DNA of 64,000 nt, from the NCBI RefSeq assembly GCF_002869745.1, contig NZ_PNOS01000013.1:40172-104171 (forward strand). Reading direction: 5' to 3'. Shown here one piece after another: positions 13,396-21,142 of the stretch. A program made the translations under genes and the position numbers. The notes beneath the pieces are model-generated. The model was not told where the DNA came from, made no database searches, and saw nothing but the letters and a program-made list of their open reading frames with translations. The stretch comes from Oceaniglobus roseus. GTDB lineage: Bacteria; Pseudomonadota; Alphaproteobacteria; Rhodobacterales; Rhodobacteraceae. How positions within the stretch are numbered: the first letter of the stretch is position 1; each line of letters starts with the position of its first letter.

Positions 13396-13422
13396 CACGT
13401 CGCGCCGCGGGCAGGACGGGGA

Positions 13423-13467
13423 CCGGTTTCCTTGAGGAAACCGGACCATTTTCCTTCAGGAAAATGG
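13423..13467. repeat. Double-hairpin palindromic element, copy 1
   Basis: Two perfect 9-bp palindromic stems stand side by side: CCGGTTTCC-TTGA-GGAAACCGG (13423-13444) and CCATTTTCC-TTCA-GGAAAATGG (13446-13467). Both stems share the TTTCC/GGAAA core. It starts 27 bases after the typA stop. It could act as a two-way terminator for typA and the convergent regulator gene, but lacks a clear T-run after the stems. Confidence 0.75.
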
Positions 13468-13528
13468 CCCCCCGCCCGGCGCGGCGGACCGCCACGCCCC
13501 GAACGCCACGCCAGGAACCGCGCGGGCG

Positions 13529-13574
13529 CCGGTTTCCTCGAGGAAACCGGATCATTTTCCTCAAGGAAAATGAT
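13529..13574. repeat. Double-hairpin palindromic element, copy 2
   Basis: The pair of hairpins is repeated 106 bases later: CCGGTTTCC-TCGA-GGAAACCGG (13529-13550) and ATCATTTTCC-TCAA-GGAAAATGAT (13551-13574). Stems are conserved between the copies while loops differ, and the outer bases of the second stem change on both sides so that pairing is kept. That is the pattern of selection on structure. Confidence 0.75.
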
Positions 13575-13614
13575 GCCCCGCTGCGGGACCGGTGGCGTGG
13601 ACGGAGAGGGCGGG

Positions 13615-13653
13615 ATGCCTCCGGCGGAGTATTTTTCGCAAAGAAGAAGCAGG
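13615..13653 (+). repeat. Intergenic repeat, copy 1
   Basis: The segment reads ATGCCTCCGGCGGAGTATTT followed by TTCGCAAAGAAGAAGCAGG. It resembles 17170-17206 in this window in the order GCCTCCGGCGG-G/A-TATTT-CAAAGA. Repeats of this type are scattered in intergenic regions of Rhodobacteraceae genomes. It ends next to the stop of the WYL regulator. Confidence 0.6.
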
Positions 13654-13659
13654 AAACCG

Positions 13660-14349
13660 TCAGGAGTCCGGAGCCGCGGCGAGGCGGTTCTGGTAGTCGA
13701 TCAGGGTCTTGCCCTGCTCTTCCACGAAGAGTTCCGGCAGCACCTGCAGCGTGGTGATCCGGTCGACCCGGAACACCCGGAAATCCTTCCTGAGCTCGCA
13801 CCAGGCCGTCACCGTCCACACCCGCCCCCAGTATTCCAGCTGCAGCGGCCGGATGCTGCGCGCGGTCTCGGCGCCTTCGAGATCGGTGTAGGAGATCCTG
13901 ACCTTCTGGCGCGCCCGGATCGCCGCGCGCAGCTTCGGCATGTGGGCGAAGCCGTGGGCGGCGTCGGCGAAGGGGTAGACGGCGAAGCCCCAGCCCGTCG
14001 GCGGCGCGCTGCGGTCCTCGGGCAGCACCGCGTCGATCTTGGCCGAAAGCCCGGCCGCGGCCCGCGCGAGTTCCATATCTCCCGCCTCGCCCACCACGGC
14101 GAGGCCGAGATGCAGCGCCTCGAGCTCGGTCAGGGTCAGGTTCAGCGGCGGCAGCGTCACCGGTGCCGTCATCTGGTAGCCGAGCCCCCTCTCCCCCTGC
14201 ACCGGCACGCCCGAGGCCATCAGCGTCTCCATGTCGCGGTAGATCGTCCTGAGCGACACCCCGAGCTTCGCCGAAAGTCCCTGCGCACGGTGCACCCGGC
14301 CGTCCCTCAGGATCCGGATCAGCTCGAACAGGCGGTCGGTGCGGCGCAT
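13660..14349 (-). CDS. YafY-like transcription regulator (HTH + WYL domain)
   Basis: A 229-residue protein starting at ATG 14349 (MRRTDRLFELIRILRDGRVH). Residues 4-60 form an HTH_11/DeoR-like winged helix (RAQGLSAKLGVSLRTIYRDM is the recognition part). The C-terminal half carries a WYL domain, about residues 130-200, with RQKVRISYTDLEG, RPLQLEYWGRVWTVTAWCEL and DFRVFRVDRI. WYL regulators sense nucleotides or other small ligands and control DNA damage, phage defence or metabolic genes; the ligand and targets are unknown here. It is convergent with typA and divergent from the tat operon (272 bases between the starts), so tat or unlinked genes could be targets. Confidence 0.88.
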   Translation of the reverse strand: MRRTDRLFELIRILRDGRVHRAQGLSAKLGVSLRTIYRDMETLMASGVPVQGERGLGYQMTAPVTLPPLNLTLTELEALHLGLAVVGEAGDMELARAAAGLSAKIDAVLPEDRSAPPTGWGFAVYPFADAAHGFAHMPKLRAAIRARQKVRISYTDLEGAETARSIRPLQLEYWGRVWTVTAWCELRKDFRVFRVDRITTLQVLPELFVEEQGKTLIDYQNRLAAAPDS

Positions 14350-14621
14350 GGGGAGAGGGTGGAACGCCGCACGCGGCCACGTCAAGCCGTCAAGGCAGCC
14401 CGCCGCGCGCGCCGATTCGCGCGGTCTGCGCCCGTATGGCCCCGCACAACTGCCATTATCCCGTCAGTTGCCAATCCGGTGTCGCAAAACCCGTTCACAG
14501 ACCCGTTGCAGCGGCGAAATCCGGGGGTTTCGCGCTTTTCAGTCCCGCGCCGCTGGCATAGGAAGAGAGCCGTCCATCGGCACGCGCGCCCGCGCGGCCC
14601 CCGCATCAACGGAGCGACCCC

Positions 14622-14861
14622 ATGTTGAACAATATCGGCCTCCCCGGCCTTCTGCTGATCGCCGTCGTCGTGCTGGTCCTGTTCGGCCGCGGCAAGATCT
14701 CGTCCCTCATGGGCGAGGTCGGCAAGGGCATCACCGCCTTCAAGAAGGGCGTGAGCGACGGCACCAAGGAACTGGAGGACGGCTCGGACAGCGTCGAGCA
14801 CCGCCAGGCCCGCGACGAGATGCCCGCCCCGGCCGTCCACACGGACAAGGAAAAGTCCTGA
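14622..14861 (+). CDS. tatA: Sec-independent translocase subunit TatA
   Basis: TatA forms the protein-conducting oligomer of the twin-arginine pathway, which exports folded, often cofactor-bearing proteins to the periplasm. The 79-residue protein has one N-terminal transmembrane helix ([20 protein letters not shown]), the conserved [17 protein letters not shown] hinge and amphipathic helix, then an acidic and charged tail. It starts at ATG 14622 and is 23 bases upstream of tatB. In alphaproteobacteria the order tatA-tatB-tatC is standard. Confidence 0.95.
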   Translation: MLNNIGLPGLLLIAVVVLVLFGRGKISSLMGEVGKGITAFKKGVSDGTKELEDGSDSVEHRQARDEMPAPAVHTDKEKS

Positions 14862-14884
14862 GCCATCCGGCAGGAGCCTGAGCG

Positions 14885-15379
14885 ATGTTCGACATCGGCT
14901 GGACCGAACTCATGGTGATCGGCGTCGTGGCGCTGATCGTGGTGGGCCCGAAGGACCTGCCCGGGATGTTCCGCACCCTCGGCCGCTTCACCGGCAAGAT
15001 GAAGGGCATGGCGCGGGAGTTCCAGCGCGCCATGGAGGATGCCGCGCGCGATACCGGCGTCGACGACGTGGCGAAGGATCTGCGGAAGGCCACGTCGTCC
15101 AAGTCTCTGGGCCTCGACGCGCTGAACAGCGCCGCCGACAAGTTCGAGAAGTGGCAGCCCGGCATCGCGCCGAAGACCGGCCAGCGCACCGGCGACAAGC
15201 CCCAGCCGAAGACCTATTCGGGTCCGGCAACCGAGAAGCTTGCCGCCGACCGCGCGGCCCAGGGCGAGGCGCGCCGCGCCGCCGCCTCCGAGCCGGGCAC
15301 CGCGCGCCCCGCGGGCGAGCAGGGTCCGGTCCCCGATCCGAACGCGCCCGACACGACCGCGCCGAAGGGTGACGCATGA
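14885..15379 (+). CDS. tatB: Sec-independent translocase subunit TatB
   Basis: TatB works with TatC as the receptor for twin-arginine signal peptides. The 164-residue protein begins MFDIGWTELMVIGVVALIVV, with the conserved Glu in the membrane helix and the VGPKDLPGMFRTLGRF hinge motif. A long amphipathic region runs to about residue 60 and the rest is a Pro/Ala-rich flexible tail. The last four bases overlap the tatC start (ATGA), a sign of coupled translation. Confidence 0.95.
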   Translation: MFDIGWTELMVIGVVALIVVGPKDLPGMFRTLGRFTGKMKGMAREFQRAMEDAARDTGVDDVAKDLRKATSSKSLGLDALNSAADKFEKWQPGIAPKTGQRTGDKPQPKTYSGPATEKLAADRAAQGEARRAAASEPGTARPAGEQGPVPDPNAPDTTAPKGDA

Positions 15380-16305
15380 GCCAGCACGACGAGCTCGAGG
15401 ATACCGGCGCGCCGCTGATCGAGCACCTGGCCGAGCTTCGGACCCGCCTGATCCGCTCGGTCATCGCCTTCATCGTCGGCATCGTCCTGGCCTTCGCCGT
15501 GGCCGAGCCGATCCTGCAGTTCCTGCTGCACCCGATCGAGGAGACCCTGCGCAACCTCGGCGATCCCGCGCCGACGCTGCAATACACCTCGCCGCAGGAA
15601 TACCTGTTCACGCTGTTCCGAATCTCGATGGTCTTCGGCTTCATGCTGGCCTTCCCGGTGATCGGCTACCAGATGTGGCGGTTCGTGGCGCCCGGTCTCT
15701 ACCGCACCGAGAAGTCGGCCTTCCTGCCGTTCCTCATCGCCTCGCCCGCGATGTTCCTGATCGGCGCCGCCTTCGCGCAGTTCGTGGTCACGCCGCTGGC
15801 GATGAAGTTCTTCCTCGGCTTCGCGGACGTGAGCTCGATCTTCACAGCGATCCTGAAGAACGCCGTCTCGTCCGACCTGCCCGGCAATGCCGCCGTGGCG
15901 GTGCCGCCGGTCGAGGAAGGCGTGCGCATCACCTTCTTCGGCAAGGTGAACGAGTCGCTCGACATCACGCTGAAGTTCATCCTGGCCTTCGGGCTGTGCT
16001 TCCAGCTGCCCGTGCTGCTGACGCTGATGGGCAAGGCGGGGCTGGTCTCGTCCCGCGGGCTTGCCGGGGTGCGCAAGTATGCCGTCGTCGGCATCCTCGT
16101 GCTGGCGGCCGTCGTGACCCCGCCCGACGTGGTGACCCAGCTGATCCTCTTCACCGTGGTCTACGGCCTCTACGAGATCTCGATCCAGCTGGTGAAGCGC
16201 GTCGAGAAGCGGCGCACCGAGGAGCTGCGCGCCGAAGGCGTGCTGGGCGAGGACGAGGAGCTTTGGGACGATCTGGAAGACGGCGAGGACGAGCCCAAGG
16301 CATGA
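15376..16305 (+). CDS. tatC: Sec-independent translocase subunit TatC
   Basis: TatC is the core membrane receptor of the Tat pathway. The 309-residue protein shows six transmembrane segments and the conserved cytoplasmic N-terminal motif IEHLAELRTRLIRS. YTSPQEYLFTLFRISMVFG and the FPVIGYQMWRFVAPGLYRTE loop are also typical. A 30-40 residue acidic tail (EDEELWDDLEDGEDEPKA) extends beyond the last helix, as in related species. It overlaps tatB by 4 bases at its start and the DUF815 ATPase gene by 4 bases (ATGA) at its end. Confidence 0.96.
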   Translation: MSQHDELEDTGAPLIEHLAELRTRLIRSVIAFIVGIVLAFAVAEPILQFLLHPIEETLRNLGDPAPTLQYTSPQEYLFTLFRISMVFGFMLAFPVIGYQMWRFVAPGLYRTEKSAFLPFLIASPAMFLIGAAFAQFVVTPLAMKFFLGFADVSSIFTAILKNAVSSDLPGNAAVAVPPVEEGVRITFFGKVNESLDITLKFILAFGLCFQLPVLLTLMGKAGLVSSRGLAGVRKYAVVGILVLAAVVTPPDVVTQLILFTVVYGLYEISIQLVKRVEKRRTEELRAEGVLGEDEELWDDLEDGEDEPKA

Positions 16306-17144
16306 CCAAGAAGACCCTGCGTCGCATCGCCGAGGCGCTGGAGCGCATGTCGCCCCCGCCCCTCGCCGCCCCCGACTTCGCCGCGGCCGAGGCCTTCGTC
16401 TGGCATGTCGCGCCCGACCGGCTGGTGCCGGTGTCGAAGGTGAACCGGGTGGACCTGCCGTTGCTCGTCGGCATCAACCGCTCGCGCGACACGCTCCTGG
16501 CGAACACCCTGCAGTTCGCGAAGGGCCTGCCCGCCAACAACGCGCTGCTCTGGGGCGCACGGGGCATGGGCAAGTCGAGCCTCGTGAAGGCGATCCATGC
16601 CGAGATCGTGGCGCAGGGCCTTCCGCTGAAGATTGTCGAGGTCCAGCGCGAGGACCTGCCCAGCATCTCGCGCCTGCTCGGCCTCCTGCGGGCCGCGCCG
16701 TTCCGCTTCGTGCTGTTCTGCGACGACCTGAGCTTCTCCCACGACGACGAGCACTACAAGTCGCTGAAGGCGGTGCTCGATGGCGGGATCGAGGGGCGGC
16801 CGGACAACGTGGTTTTCTACGCCACCTCCAACCGCCGCCACCTGATGCCCCGCGACATGATCGAGAACGAACGATCCTCGGCCATCTCGCCTTCCGAGGC
16901 GACCGAGGAGAAGGTCTCGCTCTCGGACCGCTTCGGCCTGTGGCTGGGCTTCCACCCCTGCACCCAGGACGAGTACCTTGCCATGATCCGCGGCTATTGC
17001 GACGCCCACGGGGTCGAGATCGACGCCGGCACCCTGCGCGCCGAGGCGATCGAGTGGCAGGCGACGCGGGGCGGACGCTCGGGGCGCGTGGCCTGGCAGT
17101 ACTTCACCGACCTTGCAGGGCGGCGGGGCGTCGCGCTCGACTGA
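16302..17144 (+). CDS. DUF815 family AAA+-like ATPase
   Basis: The 280-residue protein belongs to the DUF815 P-loop family. Walker A is GARGMGKSS (residues 85-93) and Walker B FVLFCDDLS (136-144); SLKAVLDGGIEGRPDNVVFY and TSNRRHLMPRDM are typical of the family and resemble sensor-1 regions. The role of DUF815 proteins is not known. The start ATG 16302 overlaps the tatC stop, so it is the fourth gene of the tat transcript. Whether it helps Tat export or is only a genomic neighbour cannot be decided from sequence. A convergent terminator hairpin follows at 17252-17289. Confidence 0.88.
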   Translation: MTKKTLRRIAEALERMSPPPLAAPDFAAAEAFVWHVAPDRLVPVSKVNRVDLPLLVGINRSRDTLLANTLQFAKGLPANNALLWGARGMGKSSLVKAIHAEIVAQGLPLKIVEVQREDLPSISRLLGLLRAAPFRFVLFCDDLSFSHDDEHYKSLKAVLDGGIEGRPDNVVFYATSNRRHLMPRDMIENERSSAISPSEATEEKVSLSDRFGLWLGFHPCTQDEYLAMIRGYCDAHGVEIDAGTLRAEAIEWQATRGGRSGRVAWQYFTDLAGRRGVALD

Positions 17145-17169
17145 GGCGTTTTGCCGAAATAACTTTTGG

Positions 17170-17206
17170 TGCCTCCGGCGGGGATATTTGGAAAGCAAAG
17201 ATGACG
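17170..17206 (+). repeat. Intergenic repeat, copy 2
   Basis: GTGCCTCCGGCGGGGATATT and TGGAAAGCAAAGATGACGG form a second copy of the element seen at 13615-13653, sharing GCCTCCGGCGG, TATTT and CAAAGA. It begins 26 bases after the DUF815 gene. Confidence 0.6.
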
Positions 17207-17251
17207 GGGGTCGGCGCTCCCATCCCTGGTCGTTCGGGCTCCGCCCGTCCG

Positions 17252-17289
17252 AAGGGGAAACGATCCGCCGGATCGTTTCTTTACCCCTT
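17252..17289. terminator. Bidirectional terminator between the tat operon and the ABC ATPase gene
   Basis: A perfect 10-bp stem, GAAACGATCC (17257-17266) pairing with GGATCGTTTC (17270-17279) around GCC, is flanked by AAGGGG and CCCCTT that can extend it. TTT follows on the plus strand and on the minus strand the stem is followed by CCCTTC. It separates two convergent genes. Confidence 0.7.
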
Positions 17290-17318
17290 CGAACTCCCCG
17301 CCGGAGGCTCCCGCCCTC

Positions 17319-18410
17319 TCAGGCCGCGCTGCGTCTTGGGAACACGAAACACCGTTCCCGCCGGATCATCAGCCAGAGCGGCGTACCCTTCTTCGGCAGG
17401 AACACCGAGGGCACGGTCGCCGTCATCAGCGACCCGTCGTAGTCCAGCCGGAACTCCACCAGGCTTTCCTTGCCGATGAAGCGCGCCCGTTCCACCGTGG
17501 CGCGGGCCGGCGTACCGTCGACCGCCGTGGGCAGAGGGCCCCGGCCGCCGCGGTCGAAGTCGATGCGGACGTGCTGGGGGCGGATCACGATGTCGACCGG
17601 CGTGCCGTCGGCCACGCCGGGCGCCAGGAACTGCCCGAAGGCGGTTTCCGTCAGCGCGCCCTGCACCACGCCCTCGATCACGTTGATGTCGCTGAAGAAG
17701 GCCGCCGCGGCCTTGTCCACCGGCGCGTTGTAGATGTTGTAGGGCGCGCCCTGCTGGACGATCCGCCCGCCGCGCATCAGCGCGATCTCGTCGGCCATGC
17801 GCATCGCCTCTTCCGGCTCGTGGGTGACGAGCAGAACCGCCGTCCCCTCCTCCTTCAGGATCAACAGCGTGTCGTCGCGGATGCCGTCGCGAAGCCGGTT
17901 GTCGAGGCCCGAGAACGGCTCGTCCATCAGCATCACCTTGGGCCGGGGCGCCAGCGCGCGGGCCAGCGCGACCCGCTGCTGCTCGCCCCCCGACAGCTCG
18001 TGCGGATAGGCGTCGATGTAGCGGCCGAGCGCCACCCGTTCCAGCAGTTCCTCGACCCGGGCCCGCTGCGCGGCCTTCGGCCCCTTCAGCCCGAAGGCGA
18101 CGTTGCCCGCCACCGTGAGGTGCGGAAACAGCGCGAAGTCCTGGAACATGAGCCCGACCGAGCGCCCCTCGGGCGGCACCCGCGTGACCGTGTCGCAGAC
18201 CAGCCGCCCGTCGACCCAGATGCGCCCCGAGTCCTGCATGTCGACGCCCGCGATGATCCGCAGCGTCGTCGACTTGCCGCAGCCCGAGGGGCCGAGCAGG
18301 CAGGTCACCTGCCCCGGCATCACCGACAGCGACACGTCGTCCACCACCCGGCGGCCCGAGAAGCTGCGGGTGATGTTCTCGATCTTCAGGCGGGGGGTGA
18401 CGTCCTTCAC
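17319..18410 (-). CDS. ABC transporter ATP-binding protein, iron(III)/polyamine type
   Basis: The 363-residue protein starts at GTG 18410, with GGAGG 5-6 bases upstream; extensions further upstream cross non-coding sequence. The nucleotide-binding domain has Walker A GPSGCGKST (40-48), the Q-loop MFQDFALFPHLTV, signature LSGGEQQR (139-146), Walker B VMLMDEP (159-165) and the switch VTHEPEEAM. A TOBE-like regulatory domain (about 240-363) follows, with IRPQHVRIDF. This architecture is that of FbpC/PotA-type importers for ferric iron, polyamines or related solutes. No permease or binding-protein gene is next to it, so the transporter partners must be elsewhere and the substrate is unknown. Confidence 0.88.
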   Translation of the reverse strand: MKDVTPRLKIENITRSFSGRRVVDDVSLSVMPGQVTCLLGPSGCGKSTTLRIIAGVDMQDSGRIWVDGRLVCDTVTRVPPEGRSVGLMFQDFALFPHLTVAGNVAFGLKGPKAAQRARVEELLERVALGRYIDAYPHELSGGEQQRVALARALAPRPKVMLMDEPFSGLDNRLRDGIRDDTLLILKEEGTAVLLVTHEPEEAMRMADEIALMRGGRIVQQGAPYNIYNAPVDKAAAAFFSDINVIEGVVQGALTETAFGQFLAPGVADGTPVDIVIRPQHVRIDFDRGGRGPLPTAVDGTPARATVERARFIGKESLVEFRLDYDGSLMTATVPSVFLPKKGTPLWLMIRRERCFVFPRRSAA

Positions 18411-18495
18411 CGGGGCCTCCGGACAAACCCGAGCGTTTGCGTCGGGCAAGCCGGAGGTAGCAGCAGGGCCGCCGGGCTTCAACCCCGCCGCAGTC

Positions 18496-19275
18496 TCAGA
18501 GAGTCGCGTTGATCGCCCCGCCATCCAGCAGGATGTTCTGCCCCACGATGAACCCGGCATGCTGCGAACAGAGGAAGGCGCAGGCCTGCCCGAACTCCGC
18601 TGCCGTGCCGTAGCGGCGGGCGGGCACCGTCGCCGCACGCTCGGCCCGCGCCTCCTCCATCGAGATGCCGCGCGCCTTCACCACCGCCTCGTCCAGGGCG
18701 GTGGCGCGGTCGGTGTCGTGGATGCCGGGCAGCAGGTTGTTGATCGTCACGCCATGGGGCGCCACCTGCCGCGCGGTCCCGGCAACATAGCCCGTCAGCC
18801 CGGTCCTTGCCGCGTTCGACAGGCCCAGCACCGCGATCGGCGCCTTCACGGACATCGAGGTGATGTTGACCACCCGGCCCCAGCCCGCCTCCATCATCCC
18901 CGGAAGCGCCGCCTTCATCAGCGCGATGGGGGTCAGCATGTTGGCGTCGAGCGCCTTGATGAAGTCCTCCCTCTCCCAGTCGCTCCACATCCCCGGGGGC
19001 GGCCCGCCGGCATTGGTGACGAGGATCGCGATCCCCCGCGCCTTCTCCAGCACGGCGCGCTGTCCGTCCGGCGTGGTGACGTCGCAGGCCACCGTCTCGA
19101 CCGTGACGCCGAAATCCGCCCGGATCGCCGCTGCGGCTGCTTCCAGCGCTTCGGCACCGCGCGCGTTCATCACCAGATCGCACCCCGCCTCGGCCAGGGC
19201 GCGCGCGCAGCCCAGTCCCAGCCCCTTCGAGGACGCCGTGACCAGCGCCCGACGTCCCGCAATCCCCAGATCCAT
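18496..19275 (-). CDS. SDR family oxidoreductase with an atypical active site
   Basis: A 259-residue short-chain dehydrogenase/reductase-like protein, start ATG 19275 after GGAGGGGACGGG. The Rossmann fold is recognisable: TASSKGLGLG (13-22) in place of the usual TGxxxGxG, NARG, DVTTPDG and NAGG (88-91). The catalytic tetrad is incomplete: Ser140 is kept (NITSMSVKAP) but the usual Tyr and Lys positions are Ser153 and Arg157 (GLSNAARTGL). That matches the BKR-like SDR subgroup, which is often misnamed FabG. So NAD(P) binding is likely, while ordinary ketoreductase chemistry is doubtful. It lies 85 bases upstream of the ABC ATPase gene in the same direction. Confidence 0.85.
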   Translation of the reverse strand: MDLGIAGRRALVTASSKGLGLGCARALAEAGCDLVMNARGAEALEAAAAAIRADFGVTVETVACDVTTPDGQRAVLEKARGIAILVTNAGGPPPGMWSDWEREDFIKALDANMLTPIALMKAALPGMMEAGWGRVVNITSMSVKAPIAVLGLSNAARTGLTGYVAGTARQVAPHGVTINNLLPGIHDTDRATALDEAVVKARGISMEEARAERAATVPARRYGTAAEFGQACAFLCSQHAGFIVGQNILLDGGAINATL

Positions 19276-19565
19276 TCCCGTCCCCTCCGTTTTCGGTGCG
19301 GCCCAGCTTGGGACGGCGCCCGCAGCCGCGCAAGGGGGCGCGGCGGCGTCACGATTCGGCGTGCCGCGCCTTGTGGGCAACAATCGCGCCCGGGACGGGG
19401 GATAGATCGGGCCAGCGGGACAATCGTGATCGGGAGCGCGACGAAACTGCCGTGCAATTGACCGATCTGCAGCACGCTCTTAACGTCCGGACGCTAGGGT
19501 GAGGCGGCAGGACGCGACCGGCAGGCAGCCGGCAGTGCGTCGGTTTCCGGTGGACGGGCGGTGTG
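19276..19565. other. Intergenic region between divergent SDR and Hint genes
   Basis: 290 bases with the two promoters presumably inside. I see no clear -35/-10 pair, no small gene with a ribosome site, and no repeat. Confidence 0.4.
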
Positions 19566-20585
19566 ATGCAGGGTGGCAGCGACATGCAGGGCGAACCGGC
19601 ACAAAGCCTGCCGGTGTTCCATGCCACCCAGTTCACCGCCATCGACGGCGCGAACCTCGGCGATCCGGTGAGCTTCTTCGACGAGTTGAACCTTGGCGAC
19701 GTCTACATGCTGTCGCGCACCGCGCGGCGTCGGCGCCTTTCCGTGACGCCCCGCAAGGACGGCCGCTGGCTGTCGGTCGCCGCGGGAACGGAGTGCGCCC
19801 GCCCCGGCGCGGCGCTGCACCTCGACTGCTGCGCCACTCTGATGTCGCCCGACGGCACCACGCTTGAGGCGCTGATCCTGGTCGAGCTCGATCCCGAGGA
19901 GCGGGCCGTCGCCGACATCTGGCTGTTCCCGATGGCCAAGCTGAAGCCCAAGACCGGCTACGCGCTGGTCGCAGTGGACCGTGCCGCTGCCCGTGCCCGC
20001 TTTGCCGAGGCCGCCTGCGTGTCCTTCACCCGCGGCACCCGCATCACCCTCGCCTCGGGCAGGATGGTCCCGATCGAGGAGCTGGAGGTCGGACAGGCGG
20101 TGCTGACCCGCGATCACGGGCCGCAGAAGATCCGCTGGATCGGCCAGCAGACGGTGCGCGCCCTCGGGGCCTTCGCGCCCATCCGTATCGCCGCCGGTGC
20201 GCTCCGGAACGAGGCGGACCTGATCGTCAGCCCCAACCACCGGCTGTTCATCTACCAGCGGCGCGACGCGCTGAAGGCGGGCCGCGCCGAGGTGCTGATC
20301 AAGGCGAAGTACCTTCTGAACGACGACACGGTGACCCGCACCGCGGGCGGCTTCGTGGACTACTTCCAGCTGCTCTTCGACCGCCACGAGATCATCTATG
20401 CCGAGGGCATCGCGGCCGAGTCGCTGATGGTCGACACCCGCACCCGCCCCGTCCTGCCCTCCGAGATGCAGGCGGGACTGGCCATCCACGGCGACCATGC
20501 CGCCCTGCCGGGCCACGACCTGACCGTCGACCGCGAAGCCGCGCCGCGGATGGTCGACCTGCTGCGCAGCGCCACCCGCGCCTGA
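19566..20585 (+). CDS. Hint (hedgehog/intein) domain protein
   Basis: 339 residues from ATG 19566; ATG 19584 is an alternative with a similar ribosome site. Residues 1-150 are a variable region without recognised motif. The Hint domain starts at Cys151: CVSFTRGTRITLASGRMVPI, EELEVGQAVLTRDHGPQKIR and later SPNHRLFIY and EIIYAEGIAAESL. Hint_2-type domains are abundant in Rhodobacteraceae; the N-terminal Cys and Thr/His-containing blocks suggest an autocatalytic N-S acyl shift that would cleave the chain before Cys151. The C-terminal HN-C/S/T of splicing inteins is missing, so cleavage rather than splicing would be expected. No signal peptide is seen. The biological role of these proteins is unknown. 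Confidence 0.82.
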   Translation: MQGGSDMQGEPAQSLPVFHATQFTAIDGANLGDPVSFFDELNLGDVYMLSRTARRRRLSVTPRKDGRWLSVAAGTECARPGAALHLDCCATLMSPDGTTLEALILVELDPEERAVADIWLFPMAKLKPKTGYALVAVDRAAARARFAEAACVSFTRGTRITLASGRMVPIEELEVGQAVLTRDHGPQKIRWIGQQTVRALGAFAPIRIAAGALRNEADLIVSPNHRLFIYQRRDALKAGRAEVLIKAKYLLNDDTVTRTAGGFVDYFQLLFDRHEIIYAEGIAAESLMVDTRTRPVLPSEMQAGLAIHGDHAALPGHDLTVDREAAPRMVDLLRSATRA

Positions 20586-20600
20586 GACGCGGCGCCCGGT

Positions 20601-20972
20601 TCAGCCGCCGGTATAGAAGAACTCCTCCCGCACGATCTTGCCATCGGCGACGTGATAAATGCCGACCTCGCGCATCCGGGTCCGCTGACCGGTCTGCTTC
20701 ATGGTGCTGTCGGCGTCGAAGATCACCGCGAACCGGTCGTCGCCGTGCAGGTACGGGCCGTCCGCCGTCATCTCGTGCACCTCGAAATTCTCGTTCCACC
20801 AGGCGTGCTTGCCGCGTATGGCGTCGAGCCCGGCGCTCACCCGGTCCTGTCCCGGGGGTGCGCCGGCCTCCACCGAGACCGCGTCGTCGGCGTAGAGCCG
20901 CCCGAGGTTCTCCTCCTCGCGGTGCGTGCGGCAGCCTTCCACCAGAGCTTCGGCAATGTCCTTCAGTTCCAT
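20601..20972 (-). CDS. SnoaL/NTF2-like protein
   Basis: The 123-residue protein starts at ATG 20972 (MELKDIAEALVEGCRTHREE) with AAGGAATCGGAG before it. The cone-shaped NTF2-like fold is suggested by the N-terminal helix, LYADDAVSVEAG, ENFEVHEMTADGPYLHGDDR, FAVIFDADSTMKQTGQRT and the final strand GKIVREEFFYTGG. This superfamily includes polyketide cyclases, isomerases and many proteins of unknown function. A small ligand-binding or isomerase role is plausible but not shown. The gene is convergent with the Hint protein gene (15 bases apart) and divergent from prfC. Confidence 0.75.
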   Translation of the reverse strand: MELKDIAEALVEGCRTHREEENLGRLYADDAVSVEAGAPPGQDRVSAGLDAIRGKHAWWNENFEVHEMTADGPYLHGDDRFAVIFDADSTMKQTGQRTRMREVGIYHVADGKIVREEFFYTGG

Positions 20973-21142
20973 CTCCGATTCCTTTCCGATGTTCACCCAA
21001 TGTTCCAAGGATACGCCCGTTTCGCAAAGCTGGGAAGCCGGGAAATCGGGCCCGGCCGAAGACAGCGCGACGATCCCGCAAAACCGCCGCGGGGCGGGAC
21101 AGCCCGATTGCGCATGGCACCGCCCGCCGCTATATCCGCGCA

